Notes: generated by a model not told the origin, from the letters alone. A stretch of 64,000 bases of DNA from Phymatolithon calcareum (GCA_977006965.1 OZ345356.1:2914001-2978000); one strand, 5' to 3'; counted from the first letter of the stretch, positions 1 to 10,235 are shown. Made by a program: numbers and translations.

Positions 1-132
1 TGACATACAGAAAATGGCAATGGAAGTTTGTACAACTGTTAAGTTCATTAAAATTGGTTAGTTTTATAACAATTTTCTTCTTCTTCTGCGTAATCTCATT
101 CTAAAAATAAATTTTTAAAGACTTCCTTTGCA

Positions 133-570
133 GATCGTCTGCTTGACGAGCCCGTAGAAGGGTGCTTTATTTCTGTAGATGGGACAGATTGCTCTATACA
201 AGAACCCTCTCCTTTCCATGCATGCTGGTACAGCCATAAGTCGAATGGACCTGGGGTGCGCTAGAAAATTGCCGTCTCTGTAGAGACGACTAAAATAGTT
301 TTGGCAAATGGACCATGGCCCTGTGGGGCCTTCAGTGATATTCGCATCTTCCGCGGCGGGCTAAAATCGATGCTCAAGTTCGATGAGTTCCCCATAGGCG
401 ATAGCGGCTACACAGATACACGGTGCGTGCAGCCCCCTGGGACGCAACATCCAATGCATGTTACATTGGCGAGGATTCGGGCGCGACACGAAATCGTGAA
501 CAAACGATTGAAACAATTTAGTGTGCTCAAACAACGATTTCGACATGATATCGCGCGGCACGGCGATTGA
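133..570 (+). pseudogene. PIF/Harbinger-type DDE transposase fragment
   Basis: Reads as the catalytic core of a DDE_4 (PIF/Harbinger) transposase, the nuclease that cuts and joins transposon ends. The three acidic residues expected for the family are present: D in VDGTD (codon at 178), D in PIGDSGY (codon 400) and E in RARHEIVN (codon 490). Supporting family motifs are WYSHKSNGPGVR, ANGPWPCGAFSDI and NKRLKQF. A TAG at 262-264 interrupts the frame after GPGVR, so the copy is dead. A pyrimidine-rich stretch ending ttgcag just before the coding similarity could be a 3' splice site. The N-terminal part lies left of the window or is lost. No Myb-like partner ORF is visible. Confidence 0.85.
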
Positions 571-590
571 TTATTTGCTCTGCTTAGCAT

Positions 591-1178
591 TACTCATTTA
601 ATGTTACAAGAGGAACCGTTGTTTAGTGTTGATTTTTGAATAAATTTCAAATCATTGAGAAGTCTCGTCCAGGATTCTTTTTACAGTTGGAAATTGGCCA
701 GTGAGGCAAAATGATTGGTTTAAGCATTGTCTTGACTTGATTGAAAATATTTAGAATTCCCCGTATCTCCCAGATTGGTTCTAAAAAATTCGTAAGATCC
801 TGGGAGCTCTTTCTCTGAAAATCAGTGCAGTGCGCTTGTCACACTGCCTAAACAAATACACATCCTATTATGATTGCTCCGGATTGCATGGCCCAGCAAT
901 GACTTTGATGAAATGCTCAAGAATGATGCAAGACGAAATCGTGTCCAAATATGGAAGCAACCGTCTAATATGTTCAGTGCTTGCTTCCGCGCACTGTAAT
1001 CGTATTATGATTCAAAGTCAAATGTTCAAACCGGGGAATGTGAAAATCGCATGCTCCATACACCTGGGTTAACGTTGGAATAAACTATTCTCTGAAATAT
1101 GTATGTCATCATCAAGGAAATCTATGATACAGTATGCACTGTGTGCGGAGAACGAAAAGAGCGAGGGTGGTGCATTTC
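591..1178. other. Intergenic, nothing recognised
   Basis: AT-rich sequence between the Harbinger relic and the copia 3' LTR. Short ORFs only, none with a recognisable motif. Confidence 0.5.
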
Positions 1179-1200
1179 TGTCGTCGGTGACCCACGCGGG

Positions 1201-1528
1201 TGCCTCGCACGGCGCTGCAGCGTGTACAATCAGGCGGCGGGAATGGCAGTGCGATAGAAGGGATGGAGAGGTAGGTGATAGGAGAGAAAAAAAGGTTATG
1301 TGTAGTAGGTGATCCGGCCAATGCCTTCAAGGTGAGAGTGCACTCCGGCCGACACCCTTGCTGTAGACAATTAACTTGCAGTTTACTGATCTTAAAACAT
1401 TCTACCCGAAAGGACAAAGAAAAGAAACGAGGTGCACCTTATAAAATACCATGCACCACAGGAGCTCGCTGGCCTCTCGCGGGGACAGCGAGTGTAAGCC
1501 CATGTTGCATCCTATCATAATGGCTGCA
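1201..1528 (-). repeat. Copia 3' LTR
   Basis: Direct copy of 8655-8981. Read on the minus strand it starts TGCAGCC and ends GAGGCA, the usual TG...CA form. Similarity continues at a lower level for 22 bp to the left (to 1179) and for 5 bp to the right, so the exact ends are uncertain by a few bases. A purine run (ggagggag on the minus strand, 1534-1545) just inside it is a candidate polypurine tract for plus-strand priming. Confidence 0.9.
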
Positions 1529-1533
1529 GGCTG

Positions 1534-2338
1534 ATACTCCCTCCAATGGGACGTCCTGTGGTGGCACATGTAGCCGTTACTGGATGCACAAAAAAGACTA
1601 TATAAATGTAACAGACAGAACAAAAAAAGGCGGGCGCCCAAATTATGAAAAGGAGAAAAACATTAGCCGAGCCCGGAGAGTGCACTGGCAACTTACCTGG
1701 CACTCCGGACGGGCCCGGCTCAACCAAACAGGAGCGATGGCACGGCTTCGCGGCGGTGGGCGCATGCGCCCGCAAAGGGCAACACGGAAGCTCGCACCTG
1801 TCCCCGGCTATTGTGTGGCCGGGGAAAAACGAAATGATGGAAGCGGCGGCGGCGGCTGTGCGACAACGCACGCACGAGAAATGACACAGAAACCTTCGGC
1901 CGCCCCGCGCTGGGGCGGCGCCGCAGATGAGCATGATGCACAGCTCGGCGCTTTGGGCGCCGACAAAGGAAAATAGACGCCAGTGCCCCCGCGCGGGGCA
2001 CGCAGCACGTGCGTCGCTCGCGCCATCGAAGGCGCTGCTGCTACTATCATTAAGGCCAGCGTCGGCGCGGGGTGCCGGCGTAGGGGGCGGTCATCTCGAG
2101 GACGTCGCGGTGGCGTCCGTGAAGCCGAGCAGGTCCGCGATTCAGGCGCGGCGCGCTTCGTGCGCGGTGCCACGGAAGCACAATCTTTGCATGCTGTGGC
2201 GCGCACTGCGTGTGCCAGTATGGCGGCGGAGCGGGAACGCGAGCTCATGGCCACGGCGTCCTGTCGCGGCAAACAGTGCGGCACGTACGCAGGTCCCGAC
2301 GGTGGCGCCGGTAGAGCCCGCGGGAAGTAGCGGCCCTC
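1534..2338. other. GC-rich leader inside the copia element
   Basis: CpG-rich DNA between the 3' LTR and the plus-strand ORF at 2339, markedly richer in GC than the gag-pol part. Many overlapping ORFs occur on both strands, as expected by chance at this composition, and I recognise none. It may hold the promoter and 5' leader of the antisense gene. That is inferred from position only. Confidence 0.4.
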
Positions 2339-3391
2339 ATGTCGAGCGCTGCACTGCGCTCGGCGCGGACATGTGCGTCGAGGGAGCGCGGGCGCGCGTG
2401 GTGTGGCAGGCTGCCAGAGTCACGGATTGGAGCTGCCTGGCAGTTCCCCGTCGGTCTTGGCTTGCCGCCGGTATCGATGTCACCGCGCAGGACACACGAT
2501 AGCAATGGTCGCTCGATCGTGGAGTCGCTCGCGCTCGGTGAAAACACCGTTGACTACAACGGCCTGGCGATGGCCTCCGGTGTTGTACACGCCTCCGCAC
2601 AGGCAAAGTCCGCGAATGAGGGCTTCCATCCCGTCGACTGGGATGCTTCCATCTTCGATGGTGCTCGGGACGAGAGGATGGAGCTGCCGACGCACTTTGT
2701 CGAGAACGGTCTCGCGGGTCAAACGTGCATGATCCCTGCGCCGCGCGGACTGCGGAAAGATTCCCAGAGAGGGCGCCACGAGGTGGTTGCCGACCGTGTT
2801 CTCCGTTTCATGCGATGCCATCGTGGCCTGGCGGTCGTGGTTGCCGGGATTGGCGCTCGCGACCGCGTTTCCTGGCCTGAGCACTCGATGCGGCAAATAC
2901 CTGGGCAGCCTATGCTGACCGCTGAGACGCATGATTGCGTTCGCGCAGCTCTTGTCAACGCGGTGTTTGCGGCTTCCGAGAGCGTTGCGGCGCGATGCGT
3001 GCGTGTTCTCGTCGACCGAGATTCGCGGTTATACCAGAGCCTTAAGCCCCTCAGTGTGCTTCTAGATGAGGCGAAGGAGTCGGTCATCGGTTGCCGGGTT
3101 GTGCGCGACGCGGAAATACAGCGCGCAATTCAGTGCGGTGACAGGCGGGCGGCGTTCGAGGCGATAGCGGAGAGAGGCGAGGGAGTGTTCCTTGTGCGAC
3201 TGCGTGAGGATTCTCTCGTCGATCACGTTGTAGTTGTCGATGCGAACAACGGCGCGATTATCGACTCTGAGGAAACTTGCGCGCTGGTGCTGTCAGCTGA
3301 CATTCTCTCGCGGTGCGGTGGTGACGATGCAACGAAACTGAGGCTGTGTGTGGTGAGAGAGGTGAAGGGAACCATGAAGAATATCAAATAG
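2339..3391 (+). CDS. Antisense accessory ORF in copia element, papain-fold peptidase-like
   Basis: An uninterrupted 350-codon ORF running against gag-pol, tail to tail with RNase H (45 bp apart). I do not recognise a named family. Residues 196-210 (ETHDCVRAALVNAVF, Cys200) have the Cys-x(3)-A-x(2)-N-A look of the active-site helix of papain-like folds. Residues 291-311 hold DHVVVVDA (His296) and a following GAIIDSEE (Asp309), the usual His and Asp positions on neighbouring strands. This suggests a cysteine peptidase, deubiquitinase-like or inactive relative. No upstream Gln is obvious. An in-frame TAG at 2312 rules out a longer N terminus; the first 60 or so residues are Arg/Ser/Gly-rich and may be untranslated leader, with a later Met (for example MASGVV) as the true start. 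It ends in a basic tail (KGTMKNIK). Confidence 0.6.
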   Translation: MSSAALRSARTCASRERGRAWCGRLPESRIGAAWQFPVGLGLPPVSMSPRRTHDSNGRSIVESLALGENTVDYNGLAMASGVVHASAQAKSANEGFHPVDWDASIFDGARDERMELPTHFVENGLAGQTCMIPAPRGLRKDSQRGRHEVVADRVLRFMRCHRGLAVVVAGIGARDRVSWPEHSMRQIPGQPMLTAETHDCVRAALVNAVFAASESVAARCVRVLVDRDSRLYQSLKPLSVLLDEAKESVIGCRVVRDAEIQRAIQCGDRRAAFEAIAERGEGVFLVRLREDSLVDHVVVVDANNGAIIDSEETCALVLSADILSRCGGDDATKLRLCVVREVKGTMKNIK

Positions 3392-3435
3392 AGAAAAAGT
3401 AATGGGAACGAGGACTGAATAAATTGGATGTTGGA

Positions 3436-4121
3436 CTAGTTGCGTATTATCGATTGTTCTGGTCGGACGGACAGGTATCCAGTGGATACTACAGACCGTA
3501 GTGCTGCTTGTGACATAGCCTTAGTCAAACCATCGGCTAAGTTTGCAGAACTGCGAACAAAACCGATGTCTGATATTACTTTGTCGCGGAAGCCTTCACG
3601 TGCGGCGGCGATGTCTAGCATCACGCGTTTTTTAGATGTACGCGATCCCTTTGAAATGACGTCAAAGAGACTCTTTGAATCCGTAAAAAGCTGCACCGGG
3701 ATCCGTAGACTTCGCCAATCTCGGCAGCAAGCGTAGAAGCACGGTCAAACAGATCGCTGAAGGCAATTACTTCTCCTGCCATAGCGGATCGAACAACGCG
3801 CTTCGATTTGTACGACTTGAAGTCTATCGGAACCGCATTGCCGCGCTCGTTAGTTAGGAAGCAGATGTGACCGAGCTGAGTAGACAAGTCGTAGTTGTTT
3901 GCGTAGGAAGCGTCGGAGAACCCAATAATACAAAGAGAGTTCCTCTCCCATCGAGGAATCTTTAACGTTATTCGATTTTCGATCGCATATTTCGTCGCCT
4001 TATTAAGGCGGCGGATCAATTGGGCCTTTTCCGCATTGAAACGTTCTTCCGTTACGTGGGCGAGTTGTGATATCTCGAGTTGACAGTCGGGGCACGTGTT
4101 CGCGACCCGTGCAAGTCGCAT
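3436..4121 (-). pseudogene. Copia RNase H domain
   Basis: C-terminal end of the copia polyprotein. Motifs in order are GFSDASYANNYDLSTQLGH, KSKRVVRSAMAGEV, then after a frameshift near 3700 the segment LFTDSKSLFDVISKG and the terminal SSANLADGLTK. RNase H removes RNA from the RNA/DNA hybrid during reverse transcription. The last residues end at a stop close to the end of the opposing plus-strand ORF. The frameshift means this copy cannot make a full product. Confidence 0.88.
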
Positions 4122-4299
4122 GCGCGTGGAGCGGAACTGAGTGAAGGTGGAATCGAGAGAAAGCTTCTCTAACTTCTGTAGGTAGAAGTTCTGGTGCTGT
4201 TCTAAGCAGCCATTCTTATTTCGCTCCAGTGAAAAGCCGCTAACTCGCAGGATATTGTCTCCTCCTCACCCATCTGGAATCGCTCATGCGTTTCCCGCG

Positions 4300-5124
4300 T
4301 CAAACTTCTGAAACGATCAGTGCCGCTCGAAGAAGATCTTCCACGTAACCACCGCTGAGGCCTGTGAGTACACCGTTTGAGAATAGCTTGTAGAGTGCCG
4401 GATCCGAGCGAAAAGGGACCATGCCCAAGTCCTTTCGGTGATGCCCGTCCAGTGTCTTGTGCCAGAGGTCACCGGAGTCGCAAAGTCCATACAGCGGCTT
4501 GAGTAGCTTCAAGCATTGGTCTGGGCGCAATTCGAACTCCTGCACGGGCCTCGTGATGAAGAGCTCGCGGGAAAGTGGCTCAGTGGATTGCAGATATGCT
4601 TTCCGCACATCTGAGGTCCAGATGTTGAATCCATGGGCCTCAGCCAGTGCGAGCAGGAGCCTGATAGATTGCGGCTGGAGCGTAGCCGCGTCATGAACCA
4701 TCCTGTCTTCCATCCGGTCTCGGTGGCCGCCGATAACATAAGGCGCTTTGAATTGTACCTTGCAGTCTTCAGTAGGCTTTATCGCAAGAACAAAGCGACC
4801 AGGAAGGATGTTCGCGTTTGCGGGGACTTCTTCCTGGAGAATCACTTTAAAAGTGCCGCGTTCCAGTAGCCCACGAATTTCGGCGCGCTTCGCATCCGTC
4901 ATCTCCGGACTCTTAGCTCGCGGGTCAGATGCTTCAACGATTTCTGTCAGATGGACATCTGCTTCCGAATCATCGTCTGACTGGAAGTAGCGGAATCCAT
5001 CCAAGAGTACGGAGAAGAGTGATCTTTCAAGGTTCTCAGGAGGAACATGGCGCTTCACTTGCGCTACGTTGAAAGGTCTCGCATTACCGATTACTACGTC
5101 CCTGGAATTAGAGAAGCTTCTCAT
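4300..5124 (-). pseudogene. Copia reverse transcriptase domain (RVT_2), YVED active site
   Basis: Strong RVT_2 match: KAPYVIGGHRD, TLQPQSIRLLLALAEAHGF, WTSDVRKAYLQS and CLKLLKPLYGLCDSGDLWH. The catalytic box reads GGYVEDLL where the family has YVDD, so the second metal-binding aspartate position has become glutamate. The ORF starts with a linker of about 60 residues. It is separated from integrase by a break near 5150 and from RNase H by about 180 bases. Confidence 0.92.
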
Positions 5125-5178
5125 CGGAATCCATACCTAGGACGCAGAATGGGCCCATCCACTCGCCAATGCGGTTGT

Positions 5179-6345
5179 TCACAACTTTCTCGCGCCAGAA
5201 GAGGACCTTGTCTCCTGGCTGGTAGAACTGATCAGCAGCCGGGGGTACAGAGTGCCTAAGAGCACGCGTGAGACGTGCGTTTGCCATGTGCCGCTGCACT
5301 TCGGCACAGGCTCTCTGAAGCATGGATGCTCTCTCTCCTCGGTGGTTGGACGGATTTGCGATACCTCTGATCTGGTGTATACCTTCGGGTACTCACCGAA
5401 CACGAGTGACGATGGAACCAGTCCCTCTGGGCCCAACGTGTCGTTCATAGCCTTCAGGGCTAATTGCAAGAGTAATTCCTTGTCCGCTGACGGGTAGTCC
5501 AGCCGCATCTTACGGAATATTGATCGTAGCGGTTGATGGTACCGTTCTCCGATCCCAAGGCTAGAGTGCGCTTCAATCCCGGTCGATTGGACGCTAACGT
5601 TGGATCGCGTAGCAATGGAGATGAACGGTTCGATTTTACCGAATTGGGTTCCTTGGTCAACCAGGATTCTGTTGGGCAATCCAGTGTATATGGTAGCCCA
5701 ACAGCGAAGAAGCGCATCCGAAATAGCATTTGTGCTAATGGACTGCAAGAAACGGGCAGCAGAGAAGCGAGTAGCCTCATCGACAATTTGCAGGATTGGT
5801 GCTTACTCAATGTACATGATGTCCATCATGATCCGCTCGTTAAATCGAGCTTTCTCTGCTCCGAACGACACGCAGAATCGAACTGGCGCAGGACGTATTC
5901 GCCGGCACGGGTCGCAGCGCCGTGTTACATTCTCGAGGATCTTTCTTATCTCTGGAGTTGCATGCTCTGTTCGAGCCTTCAGCAGAAGGTTGAAGAATTT
6001 TTCTACTGAAGGGTGAAAGAACTGTCGGTGTAGCTTGTGAAGCTGGGACCTGGTGAAGTGGGTAGCTACACTATTCTGGAGTGGAGCATACACATGGCCG
6101 CTCGAAGATCTCACTAGGGGCAAGAACAATTCGTCTATGTAGACATCACGGTCGTCATTGTACTTGAAAAAAACTCGGCGTGCAAGTTTGTTGAAGACCG
6201 TATCGGCGATCAGCTTCTCCCTGTCCAGTACATCCATTCCGAGCAGTGCTGGGACGTCAGCTTGGACAATGTCGAAGTCCACGAAAATTGGATCGACACA
6301 TTCTGGTGTAGCAAAGGGGCAGGGAGACGATGCCGAGTGACTCAA
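5179..6345 (-). pseudogene. Copia GAG-pre-integrase and integrase
   Basis: Downstream of the protease the frame continues with PALLGMDVLDREKL, then an HHCC zinc-binding region (LHRQFFHPSVEKFFNLL through CDPCRRI), then the integrase core. The core acidic residues are in IVDEATRF, ILVDQGTQF and LGIGERYHQPLR, giving a D-x36-E spacing between the second and third, normal for copia. A single TAA at 5803-5805 breaks the frame between MDIMYIE and APILQIVDEATRF. Integrase would insert the cDNA into host DNA. Confidence 0.9.
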
Positions 6346-6480
6346 ACGTTTCGTCGCCGAATCGAAAACGATTAGAGCTCTGCCTAGTCTTCCGATGGCG
6401 CGATCCGAGGGCGGTTAGGATTCGGTTCATCTCCTTCTTTCCGCAAACGGACTTTGGTGCTCCTATGTCAACACAATATC
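6310..6480 (-). pseudogene. Copia aspartic protease fragment
   Basis: The minus strand encodes CVDIGAPKSVCGKK, matching the D-[ST]-G-A active site of retroviral-type aspartic proteases but with Ile in place of Ser/Thr. This sits between gag and integrase as expected. The reading frame differs from the downstream PECVDPIFVDFDIV segment, so there is a frameshift near 6320. The protease would cut the gag-pol polyprotein. Confidence 0.75.
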
Positions 6481-6639
6481 CAAGAGGGCGCTTCGAGCGG
6501 TACTAGCGACGCAAAGTCGCCACGAATATTGATGAACAGTCCATGTTGAGCCACGGTGGCTTACGCCTAGGTCGAGGGGTGGCACGGTGTGTTGGCCGTA
6601 TTTTCCGGCGATGCGAAGGCACTACAGTGTCGCATCGCC

Positions 6640-8552
6640 CTACTGAAAATCCTCGACCGGCTCATCGGTGTTCGTAGCTGCAGACAGCATGTTGACAGCG
6701 ATCTCCTCATCGTAGATATCTGCGAAAGATGTACAGTGCGCTTCTACGGTGTTCAATTGACCAAGAATGCCGTCGTCATTACCGCTCACCTCTCCAGCAC
6801 CGATGACGTCCCCCTCCGTCGCGGGACTGTCGGCGTCGATGACGAGAAGGGTTTCTTCCTCCAATCCTTGCAGCAATTCCCGCACCAGATGCACGTGCGA
6901 GTCCCCTTGGCGGAGACGGTGGCGTGCATTGGCTGCAATGGCGCCGGCAGCACAGCGGTGGCCAGGTTTCCAACTGGCACCACACTTAAAGCACTCGTTG
7001 CGCCGACGCGCTTCCTCGAAGGCTAGTGAGTCGTTCCGCCTGCGGGGGTGTGTAGATACGCGGCGTGTTGCATTGGGGCGTCCGCGTGGGCCATGCTTGC
7101 GCACATCCCTAGGGTGGCGTCCGTAGCGTTGGAAGAATGCCTCAGTGGCATTCTCTTCCTCTATAATTACGTGGCGCATCTGGAAGGGAGGCAAAGTCCT
7201 GGTCTTCAGTTCCTCTGAGAGCTGCGCAGTGCCGAACTCATGGAACTTGTAGCCATGGGTGACGATGCTGCAGATCGGCGTGAGGGCCCACTCGTGCCCC
7301 AAAACGGCACTACGGAGGTAGCGGATCTTGTTTTCATCCGAGCGGAAGCCGATAGGGCACAGTGGGGTTAGGCTCTCTATGTGCTCAACGATCTTGGCGA
7401 GCCCTTCAGACTCTATCGTGATCGATTGAGCGCTCATGAAGATGTTGAGCTTGAGCCCTTAGAGCGAAAACTGCACCTGGAGCTGGCGTGAGTCACTGTC
7501 GTTCTCGCGCTTCATCAACCCGGCAACATCTTCGAACATCATGCCGGGGGAGAAGCTGCTCAGTAGGAAGTTTCGAGCGGCTCCTTCCAAGCCGTTCACG
7601 AAGTAGTCGGCCTTCTGCGCCGGGGACAGGCGATGTTGGCGTGCACAAGTTTCGTAGTCACGCAAGTGCATCACGATGGACTGGGCCATGTCTCAGGAGA
7701 ACTTCGACGACGTGAAGTGCTGGTAGATGTAAGTCGCTTTTCGCGTGTCGTCGTACGTTGCCATGAAGGCAGAGTTCATGCCGGGGAATTCCTGTGAGTA
7801 ATCGAGGATGTTCCTGGCATCTGAGCCCTGCTCTGTCTGGCGAGGGCTTTCCGCATTTCCTCGTGATCCGAGGGGCCGCTAGGAATGCCAGGGACGGGTT
7901 GAACTTCCGGCAACCTGGCACGAAAACCTGCGACACCGGAGACAGAGTCAGTGGCGGACGGCACAATAAAGCGCGACGCATGGGTTGCTGAGGATATAGG
8001 CTCAGCAGTTCCTGCGGGGACTTGGGTCGCAGTGATTTCTGGAGCTCCCGGTGACCTGTGGGTGAAAATAGACCTTGCGTTCTTAAACCTGTCAATGACT
8101 GAAGGCGTAGAACTCTGGTCCAACCCAAGCACGTACGCAAACCATACCTGGTTCCAGATAGCTTTGTGGCCTATCTCGTCGTTGGAAAGAGCAAGCGAGG
8201 CCAAAAAGGCGTCCTCCACGTTGTCAAACCCGTAGAACTGGGCGATGTTGTAGAGAACTTGTATCGGGAACGTCGGTCGGGAGAAGTAGTCATCGGTGAA
8301 CACAGCAGACGGTGCTGGCATCATCTCTGCACTTGTAGAGCACACTTCCGAAGGGTCTGGGAGAACAGCAGGCGTTTTTCCCGTGCTTGAAGCAATGGGA
8401 AACGCTGCGAGCAAGTTCTGGGCCATGCTATGGTAGAGCCCATAGAAGGAATCCTCGTTCTAGATGCACTCTGTCATTTCCTTGAGCTTGTTAAAGCGCA
8501 CAGAGGCTTGCGCCTTCGTCATCACGGCCGGATCGGCAGGTCCTTCAGACAT
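6640..8552 (-). pseudogene. Copia gag (nucleocapsid) gene, broken
   Basis: Gag forms the virus-like particle. The best start is MSEGPADPAV at 8552, about 80 bases inside the 5' LTR. It is followed by a TAG near 8463, MAQNLLAAFP, a frameshift near 7790, SAFMATYDDTRKATYIYQHF, a TGA at 7688-7690, MAQSIVMHLRDYE, a TAA at 7459-7461, then MSAQSITIESEGL. A zinc knuckle CFKCGASWKPGHRC precedes an acidic C-terminal part ending DEPVEDFQ. Apart from the one frameshift the pieces are collinear, so the original was about 630 residues. Confidence 0.85.
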
Positions 8553-8654
8553 ATGCAGTACTGCAGTTTCCCTCAACGGAGATCGGTTGAATGGGGAGAA
8601 AGGAAAGCACAGAGTGAGTCTCGAATCCAGATTGTCGTCGGAGACCTACGGTGG

Positions 8655-8981
8655 TGCCTCGCACGGCGCTGCCGCGTGTACAATCAGGCGGCGGGAATGG
8701 CAGTGCGATAGAAGGGATGGAGAGGTAGGTGATAGGAGAGAAAAAAGGTTATGTGTAGTAGGTGATCCGGCCAATGCCTTCAAGGTGAGAATGCACTCCG
8801 GCCGACACCCTTGCTGTAGACAATTAACTTGCAGTTTACTGATCTTAAAACATTCTACCCGAAAGGACAAAGAAAAGAAACGAGGTGCACCTTATAAAAT
8901 ACCATGCACCACAGGAGCTCGCTGGCCTCTCGCGGGGACAGCGAGTGTAAGCCCATGTTGCATCCTATCATAATGGCTGCA
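8655..8981 (-). repeat. Copia 5' LTR with TATA-like promoter
   Basis: Pair of the LTR at 1201-1528. Differences seen are one substitution near 8672, a one-base indel in the A run near 8746 and one substitution at 8791. On the minus strand a TATA-like tattttataagg lies near 8890-8905, about 20 bp after a GC-rich block and followed by a pyrimidine-rich leader, fitting an LTR promoter. Weaker similarity continues to 8633, where the minus strand reads CGACGACA, so the LTR may extend that far. Confidence 0.9.
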
Positions 8982-9107
8982 GGCTGGCAAGTCCCTTACT
9001 GTATTGCTCTGCATCCTATCTGTCGTGCAAAGCGAGAGTAGTCGACAGAGGAACAAGCAACTCCAGCGCTGTAGCTGCAGTTACCTTTTGTTCCTTCTTT
9101 ATGTCTG

Positions 9108-9136
9108 CCCGTCAGCTCTTGGATGGAGCTGACGGG
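9108..9136. repeat. Perfect 11-bp hairpin
   Basis: cccgtcagctc, seven-base loop, gagctgacggg. A second small hairpin (ccgtcg...cgacgg) follows near 9152-9172. Both lie just outside the copia 5' LTR. Role unknown; they could be the end of an older repeat. Confidence 0.6.
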
Positions 9137-9299
9137 ACTACTTATTAGTACTCCGTCGGTGATCAGTCGACGGCGATGACCAAGTAGCTATACATTACAG
9201 TATCTAGTTACAGGCACTAACACATTGTACGACACTGTCGCTCTGGCATTGTTGACTTTCAGATTGATGCAAACTTCAATTTTGCCAACCCTTGTTTTT

Positions 9300-10006
9300 G
9301 AGGAAATTCGCTGCATGGACCGAAAAAGGTGGCAAAATTCGCTAAATCGGCACCCCTCACGAAAACTACTACTCGTTATGATATATAGCGCACTATATAA
9401 AAATAAACCTGTCAAAAAAAGTAAAATTTATTTCGTGTGCTATTCTATATGCTTTAGCTACTCGTCGCAAGTAGCAGCTCCGTCATCGCAGGCGGTGAAG
9501 TCAATTATCATGGATTAAGCCGGTTTGTCGATGTGCTTTCGCTTCACTTCAACAACATTGCTGATGTTCGGCCTGGCGCATGTCTGCGAGAAGTGACTGA
9601 TGTTTCCCTACGAGCAGTGACGGGCCCTCATTTCGGCCGGCAAGTAAGGCCCCTTGCACTTGCGGCCCGGCTTAGAGACAAGGTCAAATGGCACAAAATC
9701 ATCCTGTACCAGGTTAGTTGCTCGCCCTGAACAGGAGCTCCTTCTTCTCCTTGAGTTCAGACGGTTGGAGGGAGAGCGTTGCGAGTTAGCTTGGCAGTGG
9801 AATACCACGGAATGCTTTGCGTGGTTGATGCGTACTGTAATAAAGCGTCTGTCTAGGTTTTACTTTCTTCCTTATTGCTCATGTACTGACGCTTGGGTTT
9901 GTATCTAGCAATAGAAAGCTCATATCATAACGAGTAGTAGTTTTTGCAAGGGGTGCCGATTTAGCGAATTTTGCCACCTTTTTCGGTCCATGCAGCGAAT
10001 TTCCTC
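9300..10006. mobile_element. Foldback/MITE-like element with 84-bp inverted repeats
   Basis: 9300-9383 and 9923-10006 are inverted copies, nearly identical apart from a few mismatches near 9357-9365, with about 540 bp between them and no transposase. The outer ends read gaggaaattcg...cgaatttcctc. Long terminal inverted repeats with a short non-coding core fit a non-autonomous DNA transposon. No target-site duplication is clear, so the family is not assigned. Confidence 0.75.
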
Positions 10007-10235
10007 CTTTTCTTCTTTACTCAGTTATGCGTTTCCGCTATTTGTTTGAATTATGTTCTTTTCCAATCGCTAAACGCACGTCCATTTTGTGCAAGGATTC
10101 ACTTGTTTATTGCGGTGAGGGTAATCAAACATGATGGTTGTGCACTTCCATACTGCACAGCGCCCTCTCTGGCGATAAATTTCTTACAAAATAGATTTTT
10201 GGCCACCCCGTTTGATATTCTCGAAGTTTTTCGGC

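Larger units (their letters stand above)
1179..8986 (-). mobile_element. Ty1/copia LTR retrotransposon, full structure, defective
   Basis: On the minus strand the order is 5' LTR (right), gag, protease, integrase, reverse transcriptase, RNase H, 3' LTR (left), which is the Ty1/copia order. The LTR cores differ by about two substitutions and one indel over about 330 bp, so the insertion looks young. Even so, gag and pol carry several in-frame stops (near 8463, 7689, 7460, 5804) and frameshifts (near 7790, 6320, 3700). Between the pol stop at 3436 and the 3' LTR lies about 1.9 kb of extra, GC-rich DNA holding a long plus-strand ORF (2339-3391). No convincing target-site duplication was found at the outer ends. 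Confidence 0.92.

Noticed and set aside
1927-2502. 191-codon plus-strand ORF in the GC-rich leader
   Set aside because: Arg/Ala/Ser-rich, overlaps open frames on both strands, no motif; expected in CpG-rich DNA.
8605-8632. Primer-binding site at the copia 5' LTR (tggattcgagactc on the minus strand)
   Set aside because: It begins with TGG three bases after a possible LTR end, but TTCGA would sit too close to the CCA end for a tRNA 3' terminus. Could be an internal tRNA match; not called.
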